Source: Hondaea fermentalgiana (lineage: Eukaryota > Sar > Bigyra > Thraustochytrida > Thraustochytriidae). From it: 64,000 nt of DNA. Below are positions 33,090-44,553 of this stretch, in pieces; position 1 is the stretch's first letter, and each line of letters opens with the position of its first letter. The translations under genes were made by a program, and so were the position numbers. A model generated the notes under the pieces. It was not told the DNA's origin and ran no database searches. It saw only the letters and a list, made by a program, of their open reading frames with translations. The stretch lies in assembly GCA_014084085.1 (NCBI GenBank), contig NPFB01000009.1, positions 161,337 through 225,336 on the forward strand. Reading direction: 5' to 3'.

Positions 33090-34084
33090 TCCCTTTTGAA
33101 GAAGAAACGCGCGGGGGCCCGTGCCGCGCGAGGCCGGAGAAGGAGAGGCCCGCGAATGGCCCGTGCGGCAGCGGCCTTGGCGGCTGATTGGCTGGCTGGC
33201 TGTCTGGCGGCTGGCGAGGGCGAGGGCGGAGGGCCGATGAATCTTCTCCCGGCACGTGTGTGCCCGCCCTCCTGTGCTGCCTCCTCTTCTGGCTGGAGGC
33301 AGATCGGCTGCACTTGCGCTCGCACTCTGGCACTTCTTCCGCTGCATTTGCGCCATGCGCCGCCGCGACCGCAAACTTCCGCGGCTCGCGGCGCAAATGC
33401 GAGGCGCGGAGGGGCCGGGAGAGCGCGACGGGCCGGCGGCGCGGGGCGGAAACAGGGCGCAGCGTCCGACCTGCCGGCCATTCGAGCAGAAAACGTCGCC
33501 CGGCGCGCGAGTCTTCGCGTCGCGGCGCGAGGCGGGCGGGCGGGCGGGCGAGGAGCCGCGATACTTTCATACTTTCTTTCTTTTTCTTTTCTTTACTTCT
33601 TTCTTTCTTTTTTTCTTTCTTGCGACCTAGACCCGCCAGGAAGCAGCGGGGCCGGGGCAGTGAAAGAAAACAAAAAGAAAAAAGAAATAGACGGTTGATA
33701 CGGCCGCAAGGAGTGGCGCGGCCTTGATAGTTTTTATCTACCAAGCCATGTTTTTTTGTTTTTGTTTCGCCTCCGCTCCGCATACGAGAAACAAAGATAG
33801 AGAGAAGAAAGTTTGAAAGAGAAGAAAGTTTGTCTCGAGAGTTTTGAAAAGGCGGGAAGGGAAAGGAAGGGCAGGCGGGCGACAAAAGGCGCGAAACTCG
33901 GGTGAAACTCTTTGGCGCGGCGCGCTCCGCGAGGGGAAGTTTCCGGTTCGCTCGCCCCTGCCTCCCATCCCTTCCCTTCCTCGCTGCTGTTGGTCGCTCG
34001 CTCGCTCGCTCGCCCGCCCTCCCGCTCTGGCCGGCTAGCGGCCAGCGCGAGAGACTCCAGAAGACGAAATGAAAAAACTTATCA

Positions 34085-34157
34085 AAAAGTAAAAAAAGAA
34101 AAAGAAAGAAAAAGTAAAAAAAGAAAAAGAAAGAAAGAAAGAAAGAAAGAAAGAAAA
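34085..34157. repeat. (AAAG)n/(AAAAAG)n purine tract
   Basis: A ~70-bp purine-only tract of AAAG and AAAAAG units ends in (AAAG)6. The complementary strand is an uninterrupted polypyrimidine run. Confidence 0.9.
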
Positions 34158-34954
34158 AAGGCTTGAGGGTTCGAAAGGAGCGAGAGGCCTGTTTGAAAAC
34201 GCGGCGGCGGCGCGGCGAGGGCAAAGCAATTCCCCAACGCGCAAGCGCTGCAAGCTCGAGGCTTGCTCGCTCGCCCCCGACCGAGGTACGTGCAAGAGAG
34301 AGACGATGGACGAGGCCAAGCGAGCCGCCAGGCCATGGCGAGACTCAGGACGAGACAGAAAGCGTGCGCGTCTGGCGATGCGTCCGACAGACGGAGAAGC
34401 GTGCGCGCGAGCGTGCGGATGAGCGTGGCAGCATGAGAGATCTCTGCGCCTCAACCGTTCGCTCGTCTCTGCTTTGCTTTAGCTTTGCTTTTGCTCTGCT
34501 TTGCTATGCTTGCGCTGTGTGACATGATGTGACGGGAGGATGTGATGGATGCGATGATGTTCAAGACGATCGACCGCGACGACCAGGAGAAGAGGCACGC
34601 GTGGCGACGCGGACCGCGTGCCGAGAACGCTCCGTCTCGGTTTGACGACCGCGCCAGCCTGCCTGCCTGCTGCCTTGCACTGCACTGCCTTGCATTGCGT
34701 CGAATTGCATTGCAGTTCGCCGCTCTGCACTGCACTGCGCTCGCTGCAGAGGCGCCCCCCCCTCCTCTTCTCTCTGTGCATCACCGGCCGACCTGCCTGC
34801 CTGCCATTCCCGGGCCCGCGGCCGCCAGGCTCGGCGCGTCGCGTCGCGTCGCGAGGCGGCGTTCCCGACGGGTCCGCCGCCGCGGAGCGTTGGCCGGACG
34901 GCCGATCTCGAGGCCGAGCAGGCGCCTCGCCTCGCTCGCATTTCATCCCATCCC

Positions 34955-35030
34955 ATTGCGTTGCGTTGCATTGCATTGCATTGCATCACATGACATCGCG
35001 TCGCATCGCATCGCATCGCATCGCATCGCG
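34955..35030. repeat. Adjoining pentanucleotide arrays (GCATT)n and (GCATC)n
   Basis: GCGTT/GCATT units (about 34,960-34,987) pass into GCATC units (34,995-35,028). A related CACTG/CATTG array lies at about 34,676-34,740. They lie about 600-1,000 bp before the P-type ATPase ATG. Confidence 0.9.
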
Positions 35031-35428
35031 GTTCCTGCGCGCCTCCTCCCCAGCCCTCGTGCTTTTCCCCTTTCTCCCTCTGCTTTGCGTGCTTGGCGGC
35101 TGCGTGAGTCGCATTCTTCGCGCTACACGCAGCCTACCGGGTCCTGCGATTCAATGCGCGCGAGGAGCCTGGCCCCGGAGACGGAAGAGAGAGGAGGAAG
35201 GAGGGAAGGAAGGAAGCGGCGGGCACGCTTTCTTTGTTTCGTTCAAATCATTACGGCTCCAGGGGACAGAGGCAGAAGGGGAGAGAGGGAGCGGGTCCGT
35301 GCAGGGACGAACAGACACACGCACGCTGCGCCAACGCCGAACGGCGCGCGGCGGCCGCGCAGTGGGGGCGCAGAGAGAGGGAGGACGGGAGCGACAGGAA
35401 GGAAGAAGGGGAGAACAGACCAACTGAC

Positions 35429-35551
35429 GTGAGCGAGTGATCCGATGATTGCTTGATTGATTGATTGATCGATTTCCTGGCGGGACCTGTGACCTCTGGT
35501 TTTCTCTTTTTCTTTTTCTTTTTCTTTTCATGTTATTCGATCGATCGACAG
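35429..35551 (+). other. Probable 5' UTR intron of the P-type ATPase gene
   Basis: GTGAGC at 35429 fits a donor. The segment ends in a long T/C tract (about 35,500-35,530) and CGACAG at 35551, a good acceptor, 93 bp before the ATG. TTGATTG repeats could provide a branch site. The intron is inferred from signals alone. Confidence 0.45.
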
Positions 35552-35644
35552 GAACAGCAAAGGCAGAACCTGAACTCGGGTCTCCTGGAAAGCAGGAGAC
35601 GAACGAACGCAGAGTAGTACAAGGGCTACAAGCCACCAAGCAAG

Positions 35645-38600
35645 ATGGGCGCCTGCGGCGGAGACAAGAAGGACGCCAACAAGACGGCTCAGGTCCAGCA
35701 GGAGTCATGGCACGTCATGGACTGCGAGTCCGTGGCCGCCAAGATGGAGACCGACATGGCCAAGGGCCTGACCGCGGCTGAGGCTGCGGCTCGCCTTGAA
35801 AAGTACGGCCCTAACAAGCTTACCGAGGCTCGCAAGGCCACCATGCTCGAGCGCATCTGGCGCCAGGTCAACAACGTCCTCGTCCTCATTCTCGCCATCG
35901 TCGCCGTCGTCTCGTGCGTCAAGGGTGGCACCAGTGAAGGTGAGGAGCGCGTCACCTCTTTTATTGAGGTCGCTCTCATCGTCGGTGTTATCATTCTCAA
36001 CACCTGGATCGGCATCCGCCAGGAGGGCTCCGCTGAGAAGTCCGCCGATGCCCTCAAGGCCATGCTTTCCTCTGACGCCACCGTCATCCGCGACGGCACG
36101 CGCCAGGGCATCCCTGCCGAGAACGTTGTCGTTGGTGACCTCGTTGTTCTTGGCACCGGTGACCGTATCCCCGCCGATATCCGCCTCGTCAAGGTCTCGA
36201 ACCTTGCCTCGCAGGAGGCCGCCCTCACCGGTGAGTCCCTCCCCGTTGAGAAGAAGAGCGACAAGATTGAGGCCTCCAACCCGTCCTCCGTGCCCCTCGG
36301 TGACCGCAAGAACATGGCCTTCAGCGCCACTCTTGTCTCCCAGGGTGAGGCCATTGGTATCGTCGTTGCCTGCGGTGATGACACCGAGATTGGTGAGATT
36401 AACTCCCTTGTGTCCCAGGTCGAGTCCAAGAAGACTGCCGTGCTCGTGCAAATCGACATCGTCTCCAAGTGGATCGCCATCTTCGTCGTCTGCACCGCCA
36501 TCGTCACCTTCCTCGTCTACTACTTCCACGTGCCCGGTGTCCGCAACGGCCACAAGGCCCTCGAAGGTGTGTCCACCGCCCTCGTGACTTCTGTCGCCAT
36601 GATTCCCGAGGGTCTCGCCGCCATCGTCACGCTTACCTACGCCTACGCCGTCAGCAACATGGCCAAGCACAACGCTATTGTCCGTGTCCTCCCCGCTGTC
36701 GAGACTCTTGGCTCCGTGACCGTCATTTGCAGTGACAAGACCGGTACCCTCACCAAGAACGAGATGACCCTCACCTGCTTTGTCACCTCGAACGCCCGCT
36801 ACAAGTTTAACACCGATGCCACCGAGCGCACGCCCTCGAACTTTGTTCGCGAGGATTCCTTCATGGCTCACACCCGCAAGAAGGGCGAGGTCCCCGATGC
36901 CAAGCCCGAGGAGGTCAAGCCCGAGGTCAACGAGTCTAGTGGCGACGCTGCCACCTCGCCTGTCTCCGACGGCGAGTCGCCCTCGTTCGAGTTCCTCCGC
37001 TCTGCTCTTGCCGGTGGTATCGTCTGCTCCAACGCCATGCTCGGTACGGACGGTGGTCGCGACGGCGAGATCGGCAACCCCACCGAGATTGCCATCGTCC
37101 GCGCCGCCTACTTTTCTAACGCCGACTACGTCAAGATGCGCGAGGAGCAGCCCGTCATTAACCAGGTCCCCTTTTCCAGTGAGTACAAGTTCATGGCCAC
37201 CCTCAGCAACCCCATCCCTGAGCTCGACAAGATCGAGGACGGCGTCGTTGTCCACGTCAAGGGTGCCCCCGATCGTCTTATCGCCATGGCCTCGCACCAG
37301 GCCAAGAACGGCGATGTTGGCGAGTCCGAGCCCATCAACCGCGACTACTGGCTCGACGCCGCGCACAACCTTTCCTCCCATGGTCTCCGCTGCCTCGCTC
37401 TCTGCCGCGCCGTCGTCCCCGCCGACGCCGCCAAGCCCGGCGAGAACCTTGGTCCCGAGTTTGTCCAGCGCGACGAGCCCTGGCTCACCATTGTTGGCAT
37501 TTGCGCCATTGTCGATCCCCCTCGCCCGGAGTGCGTGCAGGCCATCAAGGAGGCCCACGGCGCTGGTGTCACCGTCAAGATGATCACTGGTGATCACCGT
37601 GCCACCGCTCTTGCCATTGGTGACCAGCTCGGAATTGTCGACGCTGAGCACCCGGACGCCATCACTGGTCCCGAGCTCGATGACCAGTCCGATGAGGAGC
37701 TCCGCAAGACCGTGCTCACCTACAACGTCTTTGCCCGCGCTTCCCCCGAGAACAAGATCCGCATTGTCAAGGCTCTCCAGGCCGAGGGTCAGGTCTCCTC
37801 CATGACTGGTGATGGTGTCAACGATGCCCCCGCTCTCAAGGCCGCCGACATGGGTGTCGCCATGGGTAAGGAGGGTACCGATGTCGCCCGTGAGGCTGCC
37901 GAGATGATTCTTGCTGATGATAACTTTGCCACCATTGTCCGCGCCGTCAAGGAGGGCCGTGCCGTCTGGGACAACCTTCGCAAGGTCCTTCTTTTCAACA
38001 CTCCCGTCAACAACGCTCAGGGTATGACTGTGCTTTTTGGTATCATTTGCGGTCTCGAGTTCTCGCCCCTCTCCCCGATTCAGGTGCTCTACTGCAACCT
38101 CATTTGCGCCGTCACCCTCGGTTTTGTGCTCGCCGTCGAGGTCCCGGAGAAGGGCATCATGTCGCTCCCGCCCCGCCGTGTTGGCAAGCGCCTGATCGGA
38201 CGTTTCCTTCTTCTCCGCATTGCCATTGGCACCGTCACTCTTGTCGCCACCACTGTTGGCTCCGTCTTCATCATGCGTGGCTTCACCAGCGACTACCTCA
38301 TCGATGACTGCCCTCGCAACGACTCGGCCGATGCCGAGACCCTCTTTGATGAGTCCAGCGACTGCTTCTCCAGCGCCGCCGGTCAGCTTCGCTCGCAGGC
38401 CTCCAACACCCTCACCTTTGGTGCCATCTCCATTATGCTTTCGGCCCGCTTCGCCTACAACTCGTCCTTGCACCCGCGCATCTTCCGTGGCAACAAGTAC
38501 GCTTGGTACTCTGTGGCCATCGTCGTTGTTCTCCAGATCATGATCACCTACATCCCGGGTCTCAACGATGTTGTCTTTGGTATGAAGCCCCAGAACGGTA

Positions 38601-38821
38601 TTGGTTGGGGCTTCACCATTCTCTTCATGATCGTCGACTTCCTCGTCATGGAGGCTGAGAAGGCTATCCGCCGCCACCTCAAGGGCGAAGGCTACGATAC
38701 CGACGATACCCAGCCTGACCCTTACCTCGATGACGACCACGTCAACGCCCCGGAGGAGCCCTATGCGCCGCCTGACTCGGTGCGCTCCGCTACGATGCAC
38801 TCCAACACCGTGCATCACTAA
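35645..38821 (+). CDS. P-type II cation-transporting ATPase (Ca2+/Na+ type, substrate undecided)
   Basis: This 1,058-residue pump has the full P-type set: an N-terminal cation-ATPase domain ([19 protein letters not shown]), TGES in the actuator domain, [13 protein letters not shown] with the phosphorylated Asp, KGAPDRL in the nucleotide domain, [10 protein letters not shown], and [21 protein letters not shown]. About ten membrane segments are arranged 2-2-6. TM4 reads [12 protein letters not shown]6 reads [18 protein letters not shown] and lacks the Asp of the SERCA NLVTDG motif, so it is not a classical SERCA; it resembles bacterial-type P2 pumps. The start MGACGG could be lipidated, a weak inference. 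It is intronless in the coding part, with extreme codon bias suggesting high expression. Confidence 0.93.
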   Translation: MGACGGDKKDANKTAQVQQESWHVMDCESVAAKMETDMAKGLTAAEAAARLEKYGPNKLTEARKATMLERIWRQVNNVLVLILAIVAVVSCVKGGTSEGEERVTSFIEVALIVGVIILNTWIGIRQEGSAEKSADALKAMLSSDATVIRDGTRQGIPAENVVVGDLVVLGTGDRIPADIRLVKVSNLASQEAALTGESLPVEKKSDKIEASNPSSVPLGDRKNMAFSATLVSQGEAIGIVVACGDDTEIGEINSLVSQVESKKTAVLVQIDIVSKWIAIFVVCTAIVTFLVYYFHVPGVRNGHKALEGVSTALVTSVAMIPEGLAAIVTLTYAYAVSNMAKHNAIVRVLPAVETLGSVTVICSDKTGTLTKNEMTLTCFVTSNARYKFNTDATERTPSNFVREDSFMAHTRKKGEVPDAKPEEVKPEVNESSGDAATSPVSDGESPSFEFLRSALAGGIVCSNAMLGTDGGRDGEIGNPTEIAIVRAAYFSNADYVKMREEQPVINQVPFSSEYKFMATLSNPIPELDKIEDGVVVHVKGAPDRLIAMASHQAKNGDVGESEPINRDYWLDAAHNLSSHGLRCLALCRAVVPADAAKPGENLGPEFVQRDEPWLTIVGICAIVDPPRPECVQAIKEAHGAGVTVKMITGDHRATALAIGDQLGIVDAEHPDAITGPELDDQSDEELRKTVLTYNVFARASPENKIRIVKALQAEGQVSSMTGDGVNDAPALKAADMGVAMGKEGTDVAREAAEMILADDNFATIVRAVKEGRAVWDNLRKVLLFNTPVNNAQGMTVLFGIICGLEFSPLSPIQVLYCNLICAVTLGFVLAVEVPEKGIMSLPPRRVGKRLIGRFLLLRIAIGTVTLVATTVGSVFIMRGFTSDYLIDDCPRNDSADAETLFDESSDCFSSAAGQLRSQASNTLTFGAISIMLSARFAYNSSLHPRIFRGNKYAWYSVAIVVVLQIMITYIPGLNDVVFGMKPQNGIGWGFTILFMIVDFLVMEAEKAIRRHLKGEGYDTDDTQPDPYLDDDHVNAPEEPYAPPDSVRSATMHSNTVHH

Positions 38822-39783
38822 GTTGTTGCGAAATGGCGAAACGAACTGTCCTGGTTCCATTACGTAGTTGATCAAGTCAGCGCCAAGGGCGAGCTGGCAA
38901 ACGAAAACTATGCATGTACGCGTCCATTCCCTCCTGCTAACAAGCTTTTCGCGCACGCCTGTGTGACAAGATTTTACGAACATGACCAACTTGCGTCCCG
39001 TCCCAGCGCGTTTTTTATAACCAAATAACAAATTACATTTGCAGAAATGATTGATCACTCACTCGCACACCTCTGGGGAGAGCTCGAAAACCTTTTTTGC
39101 TCCGTCAAGACGTAGGAATAGAGAAAGGCAGCAGCGGCCGATTGGTTCCAGCCGCTTGTCTTGCATGACTGTGTGATTGCATTTGAGCTGGCCAGAATAA
39201 ACAAGTTTTTGCCTCATGAAACAAAATCAATGCGTTCGCTGTGCACGCTTCCTAACATAAGCTTTAACCGACGGCTTTAACACAGCAAGCAGCTTCTTTC
39301 ATGTTGCATTACGTACAATGTGCATCACACAAAATTGAAACGTGTGAGATGGATTTCCAACTCCGAACCTCTTCATCACCCGCCAATCGACCCAAATCGT
39401 ACACGAGAAGACGCCAAAAATTAAAGTATGAAAATTATTCATCTCCGTATGAACGTTTTCCTAACTCATCGTCCAGCAATAGGCCTCGGGATTCTGAATA
39501 GGCCTAACATAATCCACAAGATATACACCATTTCATCGTAGCTCACCCTTAGCCGCCGTACTAGGCCTAGAAGTTCCATAATCGGATGAAAAGCAAGTAT
39601 GAGCAAGGGAAAGGGGCAAGGTAAATTGCTTTACTGAAACTAGAAAAAAGAAGTCCATGCTCGCAAGATGTGAATACAGGGCGAAAACCAAGTGGATATC
39701 TTGAGCATCAATCTGAACAATGCTCCAGCGTCGCTCAATTTCTGTCTGGTCGCAGTTGCGCGATCAAGTCCGTGCATCGTTTC
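38822..39783. other. Intergenic region between convergent ATPase and E2 genes
   Basis: This 962-bp AT-richer spacer contains the motif AGGCCTA three times (39,482-39,575 region). No gene is supported. Confidence 0.5.
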
Positions 39784-40664
39784 TTATTCCGCTGTGTCCA
39801 TAGCAGAAGAAGACGAAGCCTCCGCATTCGTGCTCGCCTGTGCGTCAGCTGTCGTCTTGCCGGCCGCTGCAGCTGCCTCTTCTTCCTCTTCCTCCTCGTC
39901 GTCGTCGTCGTCGTCATCGTCATCGTCGTCATCATCGTCGTCGTCGTCATCATCGTCGTCATCATCGTCGTCGTCGTCGTCGTCTTCGCCTTCACCGACG
40001 TCGACCCAGCTTTGCTCCACGATGTCGCGAACCCGGCGATTGTACTCGCGCTTGTTGGACTGGAAAAGAATCGCCGCCTCCGAGTTTGCGGGGCTATTGG
40101 GGTTCGGGTCGCAGAGTAGCGACTGAATGCTCGTCAAGATAGCAGCAATGTCATAGATTGGGCTCCATTGGTTCTGCAAAATGTCCAAGCAAATCGAACC
40201 ATCTGCGTAGACGTTCGGGTGGAAAATCGTTGTCACAAATCGGACTTTTGGGGGCTTGTTCGGATACTCTTCCGAAAACTCCAGCACCAAATTGAAGGTG
40301 CCGCCCTCCCAGATGGAGCTATCGGGGCCAAAAATCACGCCCGCCCCTGCACGCATCAATCCCCGCGCCGCATTGCAAGTCATCGCAAAATAGCGAGTCA
40401 ATCAATTCGTCAGTCAAACAGTCAGTCAGTTAGCCCAGCCATTCGGTCACCCCAACTCTGAGAAAGTCTTGCTTCGAGCCATGCTTCAAACATTCTCTTC
40501 GAAGAGATGCGCAAACAAGATCGCGACCGCGAAAGACAGTCGGATAAGAGACACTCACACTTGAGAATGTTGTCGTCCATGGGCGCCGCCGAGATGCCCG
40601 TCGGCGGGTCATTCTGAAGCCGCCGGAAATCGCGCAAAAGCCTGCGTCTCGCCGACGTTGACAT
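39784..40664 (-). CDS. RAD6/UBE2A-type ubiquitin-conjugating enzyme with poly-Asp tail, two exons
   Basis: Exon 1 (40664-40559) encodes [20 protein letters not shown] and 15 more residues, ending in AAG T|GTGAGT. Exon 2 (40346-39784) is entered at GCAG|GGGCGGGC. The split codon gives Trp36 in ILKWAGVIFGP, where RAD6 has a Trp. The intron is 212 nt. The 222-residue product has the E2 fold, [17 protein letters not shown] with catalytic Cys88 (the same number as yeast Rad6), and [11 protein letters not shown]. After residue ~156 a tail of about 29 Asp and 7 Glu follows, then an Ala/Ser-rich end; yeast Rad6 also has an acidic tail. Expected role: histone H2B and PCNA ubiquitination. The exon 2 ORF alone would give a false N-terminus. 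Confidence 0.95.
39895..39990. repeat. (GTC/ATC)n trinucleotide tract encoding the poly-Asp tail
   Basis: A run of about 29 GTC/ATC triplets (GAC/GAT on the coding strand) is flanked by CTC/TTC codons for Glu. The mixed GAC/GAT usage suggests that it is not a recent pure expansion. Confidence 0.9.
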
Positions 40665-41713
40665 TTTGCCTGTCTGCCTCGCGCTGCGCGCAAGCTCAGC
40701 TTTTCCCCGGACCTCGCGCGCACAGCCTCTTCTCGCGGCCCCTCAGCGCTGCTGCCGCTGCTGCCGCTCTCGCTCGCCGCAGCTGCTGCCGTTCGCTGTC
40801 GCCGCGGGTGTCCGTCTGCCTCGCGCCCGAGGATCGAGATGCCCCGCGCCCTTCGATCGAACGATCGAACGATCGAACGGACGGACGAAGGAACGAAGGC
40901 GGCCAAGCACCGGAAACGAGGAGCCGCGCGTGCGGGCCTTCGCGCGCTCGCTCCCTTCCTCTCGCCTGCAGCCGCGCGGGTCGAGGCCGCTCGGAGGTCG
41001 CGTTCGGGTTGGCCGTCTGTCTCTCTCTCTCCCGCCCTTCTCTCCCTTCTTTCTCCCCTGCTTACTTCTCGCCCTTCTCTCTCTCTCTCTCTGTGTGTCT
41101 CTCTCGCGGTGACTCTCTCCCTCTCCCTGCCTTTGCACTGGCCCGACCCTGGGGTTGACGGCACACCGCGGCGCCGCGAGGCTGCACAAGCAAGCAAGTC
41201 TGTCCCCTTGGGCATGCATCCAAAAATGCGCGGGACGAGGAGGCCGGGCCGAGCGAGGCACGGGAGCAGACGCTGCGGAAGCTTACTCGAGCCACGGACG
41301 GGAGAGGAAGAGAATGCAGGCGTGGCGTGCCAGGCGCTGCTCCGCGGGTCGAGTTGAAAGTCGCGCTCGAACGTTTTTCTCGATTTCCGGGGCAGGGAGG
41401 GGGTGAGCGGGGTGAGGCTCAGTACAAACGGCGATCGATCTCCAATGCACACCCTCCGGGTCGCATCGACTGCGAGACCTGTCTCGAACAAACAAACCAG
41501 CCTAGTCTACTCGAATGGAACAACGTCTTGCCCAACTCATGGGTGCTTCGCTCACACGCGAAGGGTGCATCATCATCTTACTGCTAATCATCATTTTCAT
41601 CATTTTCATCTTTGAAAATAAGAGAAGAAGAGAGGTTTGCTTTCTCCGAGAGTTGCATCCTAGTCTTCGTCTTCTTCTTTGCTTTCTAGTACTGCGGCAA
41701 ACAACCAGCTTGG
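40665..41713. promoter_or_regulatory. E2 upstream region and 3' flank of the CxxC gene
   Basis: This 1.05 kb spacer includes a GATCGAAC repeat (about 40,854-40,880), (CTCT)n tracts near 41,020-41,105 and a CG-rich block. Open frames across it are low-complexity. No gene is supported. Confidence 0.5.
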
Positions 41714-43485
41714 TCAAGTCTCCGGGCACGATTCGAGCGCAGACCCGCGACGCGTAGCATCTAGCCTTCGCATCTCGAACTGGACCTCGTCCACGAGACA
41801 CTTTTCGTGAGCGCTAATACTGTTTGGTCGAAAGGTCGACTGCTTGTTCTCGCGTGCACGCTGTTTTGCAAGCTGTGCAGTTCCAGGTCAAAGTAAGTTT
41901 GGTGACACCTCGTTGTCAGTTGTCTCCAAAGCTCTTTCTCCGGCGTCAAAACCCAGAACAAAACAAAACTTACCCAGGCCGCGTGAATCGCCCGCTTCAC
42001 CCTTGCAAAAGCAGCTGCGTGTTCTTCGCGAGCAATGCGCCATGCCTCTTCCTCGTCGTCATCGTCGTCGTAATCTCCGTCAACGCCCTCTCCTCGAGCG
42101 ATGCTGCTTTCTTCACGCTTTCCTTTCAAAGATGCGTCACGATCGCCCTCGTGCCGAATATCGAGATCCTCACAGGCATCACGGCCGCGACGCAATTTCT
42201 TCGCTTTTGACTTCTTCTTGCTCTTCTTTAACTTTCCTGTCTTCGTTCCTGGCGCCCCGCGCCCTGGTCGACACGCGTTCTGTGCTGATCGCGTGATGGG
42301 TCGGACTTTTGCGATGCAATGTCCTCCAGGAACCCATGGACTTTCCTTTGTGTCAACCACAGACACAAAAGACTGTAGTGCCGTCTCCAGATCACGCCGC
42401 GGACCCTTCACCTTACCACCCGCACCACCTCGTTTGAGTCCTTTCTCAACAACGTCCAAGACGTGATGGAGCTCGCCAATGGCTGCTAGTTGGGCTTCTC
42501 GCTCTTTCGACCGCTTTACACGTATTTTTTGCATACGCCAGGCGCTCACAGCAGATTGCCGCTGCGGGCGGAACGTTGGAGCTCTCGCCTGAAATTCAGC
42601 CCGCGCTTGCAAGGGCCCCAGACTGTGGCTGAGCTCGCCGATATCGTCCACAGCGTTTGGTTTCACTTTTGCCCCTCTCCGATGCCGCCCGGCCGCCTTA
42701 CGAAAGTTCTCATATGGGAAGAACTGACTGCAGAAAAGACAAACTCGGACCTTGTCATACATGCGAGAGTATCTATATTTTTCAATCATGGACGAAATGG
42801 CCGCCTCCGGACTGTCACCTCGAGAAGAAAAGCGCACTATTTCCTGACTTCCGCTCGCTTTATCGGGGCTCAGAGCAGCGTGCGGTGCCTCTGAGGAGCT
42901 TTTTAGCAGCGCTGGCGACGAGACTGCCGTGGTAAAGAGATTTACGTCCCGGGGCTCCTGCTCGCGTGCCTGAATTTCTGCAAAGATGCGACGCAACTGC
43001 AAAATACTCGAACGCAATTGTTCGCTGCCCATGACGTTTTCGGGAAATTCGTGCTCGCACAAAGCACAAGCTCGTTTTCGATCTTTCCGCGTCCTCAGAC
43101 TCGGATGCCGACGTGCTTGCTCCTCATCTCCTCTCCACGTGTCGGGCGCCTCCTGTGGACTCAGGCTTCTTCCTTGTTGTGATGTGCCGGACGAACGCCG
43201 GGCTTGAGACGCACGACGCACCCCGAGACCTGCATCTTTTGCATCGCTCTCCGCCAATGCTGGTCGCTGCAAACCATCGTCAATGGATAGCTTGACCATA
43301 GTTGTATTGGAACGCCTGATCGCTTTTGTGCTCGAGGGAGCTACAAAGTCTACGTGCACATTATTTTTGCCTCCTTCCTGCTGCACTTTGAGCCAGTGCG
43401 CATCGCTGGCCTTGAGATTGCGGTACTTGCGCACGGCTTCGTCGCGCTTAAAGTACGTGTGCTTTCCGGCGTCTGCGTGAAACAT
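41714..43485 (-). CDS. Two-exon protein of unknown function with paired CxxC motifs
   Basis: I do not recognise this 556-residue protein. Exon 1 runs 43485-41974 and ends GCCTGG|GTAAGT; exon 2 runs 41872-41714 after TGCACAG|CTTGCA. The intron is 101 nt, phase 0. Splicing replaces an unnatural tail with LAKQRARENKQSTFRPNSIS, and 32 more residues follow before TGA. Two similar motifs, RACALCEHEFPEN (Cys140/143) and RVCLFCSQFFPYENF (Cys249/252), suggest a split zinc site or two related knuckles. The middle is basic, with a KKSKKKSKAKK cluster (a likely nuclear signal) and an acidic DDDDDEEE stretch before a helical region. A nuclear or cytoskeletal adaptor role is only a guess. It is divergent from the giant gene. 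Confidence 0.8.
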
Positions 43486-44553
43486 CTTTCTTGCTCCACC
43501 GTCAAAGTCGCGTCGGCCCTTGCGTCTTAGCGCTGGCGACAGGGCTCGAGCAAAAACAACCCTATTCGAGTTGCAGCGCGGTTCCTACCGCGCTCTTGCC
43601 CGTCTGTACTGCCGTGCGTAGGTCCCCCTTTGCGCATTTCCTCTACGAACGGCATCCAACTCGGACCATCGCCTCGCGACCGGACAAAACCTTGTGTAGG
43701 TAAGACACACCACACAGAACGAAAGGGAAGAGGGGGTCCCCGCGCACCTCTTGAGAACATTCGCAAGAGAACAGAACGACAGGTGTGCGCCGCGCACCCG
43801 CCTCGGGCTGGGCCTCTCGTAACGGAAAAGTGGGACGGCAACAGCAGCTGCAGCTGCCTGCCAGATCATGACGGATCATCAACGGAGTGAGCAATCGTTC
43901 TCGACTCAGCAGCAGCAGCAGCTCCCAGCCGGCAAGCCACCGGTCGCCGAGTTGTCCCGCCCGTTGTTGTCCCCCCCCCCCCCTCTCTCCTTCCCAAACC
44001 ACGCGTCTTGTCCGAACCTGAGGAAGGAAAGACGGCGGCGGGTAAGAAGAAGAAGGAAAAAGTAGAAGGAGAAAGAGGTGAGAGGGAGGGCCAGGTTGAC
44101 TGACGGTGAGTGCAGTACAAGTCAAAAAGCACGAAAGAAAGGAGGTCTGCCCGGCCTGCCGACGCCATCAAAGCCGCTTCGTCACGCCACGCCGGGCACG
44201 AGCTCGACAGGGTCAACAAGAGAGAACCTCAGAAGAGCCTCTCCACTCTCGGCCCTGCGCTTGCGCCTTGCGCGATCGGCGGGCGGCCGCAGACACGAAC
44301 GGGAGCACACCAAGACGAGGCCGTCCACCGGTCACGGACAAGGAGCCCAAAAATACGAGACATAGTCATCAAGCTCGTTCTCGTGCAGCCAAGGTGAGCA
44401 GGTAGGTGGCTGTCGGGCGCCACCTTTGCCTGCGAAAAACAAACTTGCGTACGCTTCGTTCTCGCTGCAAGCCAGCTGCTTGAACTTCTGTTCGCTGCTT
44501 AGTAGCGGACTAAGCAAGATTTTCCTACCGTAACGCACTATCACATCAGGACC
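43486..44553. promoter_or_regulatory. Divergent promoter region, CxxC gene / giant membrane protein gene
   Basis: This 1.07 kb spacer holds a poly-C run (about 43,970-43,983), a GAAGAAG-rich purine tract (44,030-44,080) and a CAGCAG run (43,908-43,923). No additional gene is supported. Confidence 0.5.

Larger units (their letters stand above)
27248..35644. other. 8.4 kb repeat-rich stretch without a convincing gene
   Basis: Between the divergent glyoxalase II and P-type ATPase starts no ORF shows a recognisable domain or natural-looking composition. The stretch is dense in microsatellites, including (GGAT)n 29,135-29,165, (CAAG)n 29,578-29,612, (CAAC)n 30,297-30,338, (GGAAT)n 30,797-30,833, poly-G 32,406-32,419, (CACG)n 33,062-33,089, (AAAG)n 34,085-34,157 and (GCATC)n 34,995-35,028. 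Long ORFs here (for example 29,426-30,541 and 32,737-34,224 on the minus strand) are Arg/Ala/Ser/Phe low-complexity. A multi-exon or non-coding RNA gene cannot be excluded. Confidence 0.6.

Noticed and set aside
32737..34224. 495-codon minus-strand ORF
   Set aside because: Phe/Ser/Leu runs from polypyrimidine tracts and Arg-rich filler, with no domain.
34542..35432. 296-codon plus-strand ORF before the ATPase
   Set aside because: Largely His/Ala/Ser repeats from CACTG and GCATC pentamers; no domain.
35705..39058. 1,117-codon ORF antisense to the P-type ATPase
   Set aside because: The composition (Gly/Asp/Val/Leu-rich, no motif) is what strongly C/G-ending codon bias produces on the opposite strand; the sense frame has every catalytic P-type motif.
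41761..41973. C-terminus WVSFVLFWVLTPEKEL... of the CxxC protein
   Set aside because: Begins with a perfect GTAAGT donor; reading through gives an unnatural tail, whereas splicing gives a coherent end.
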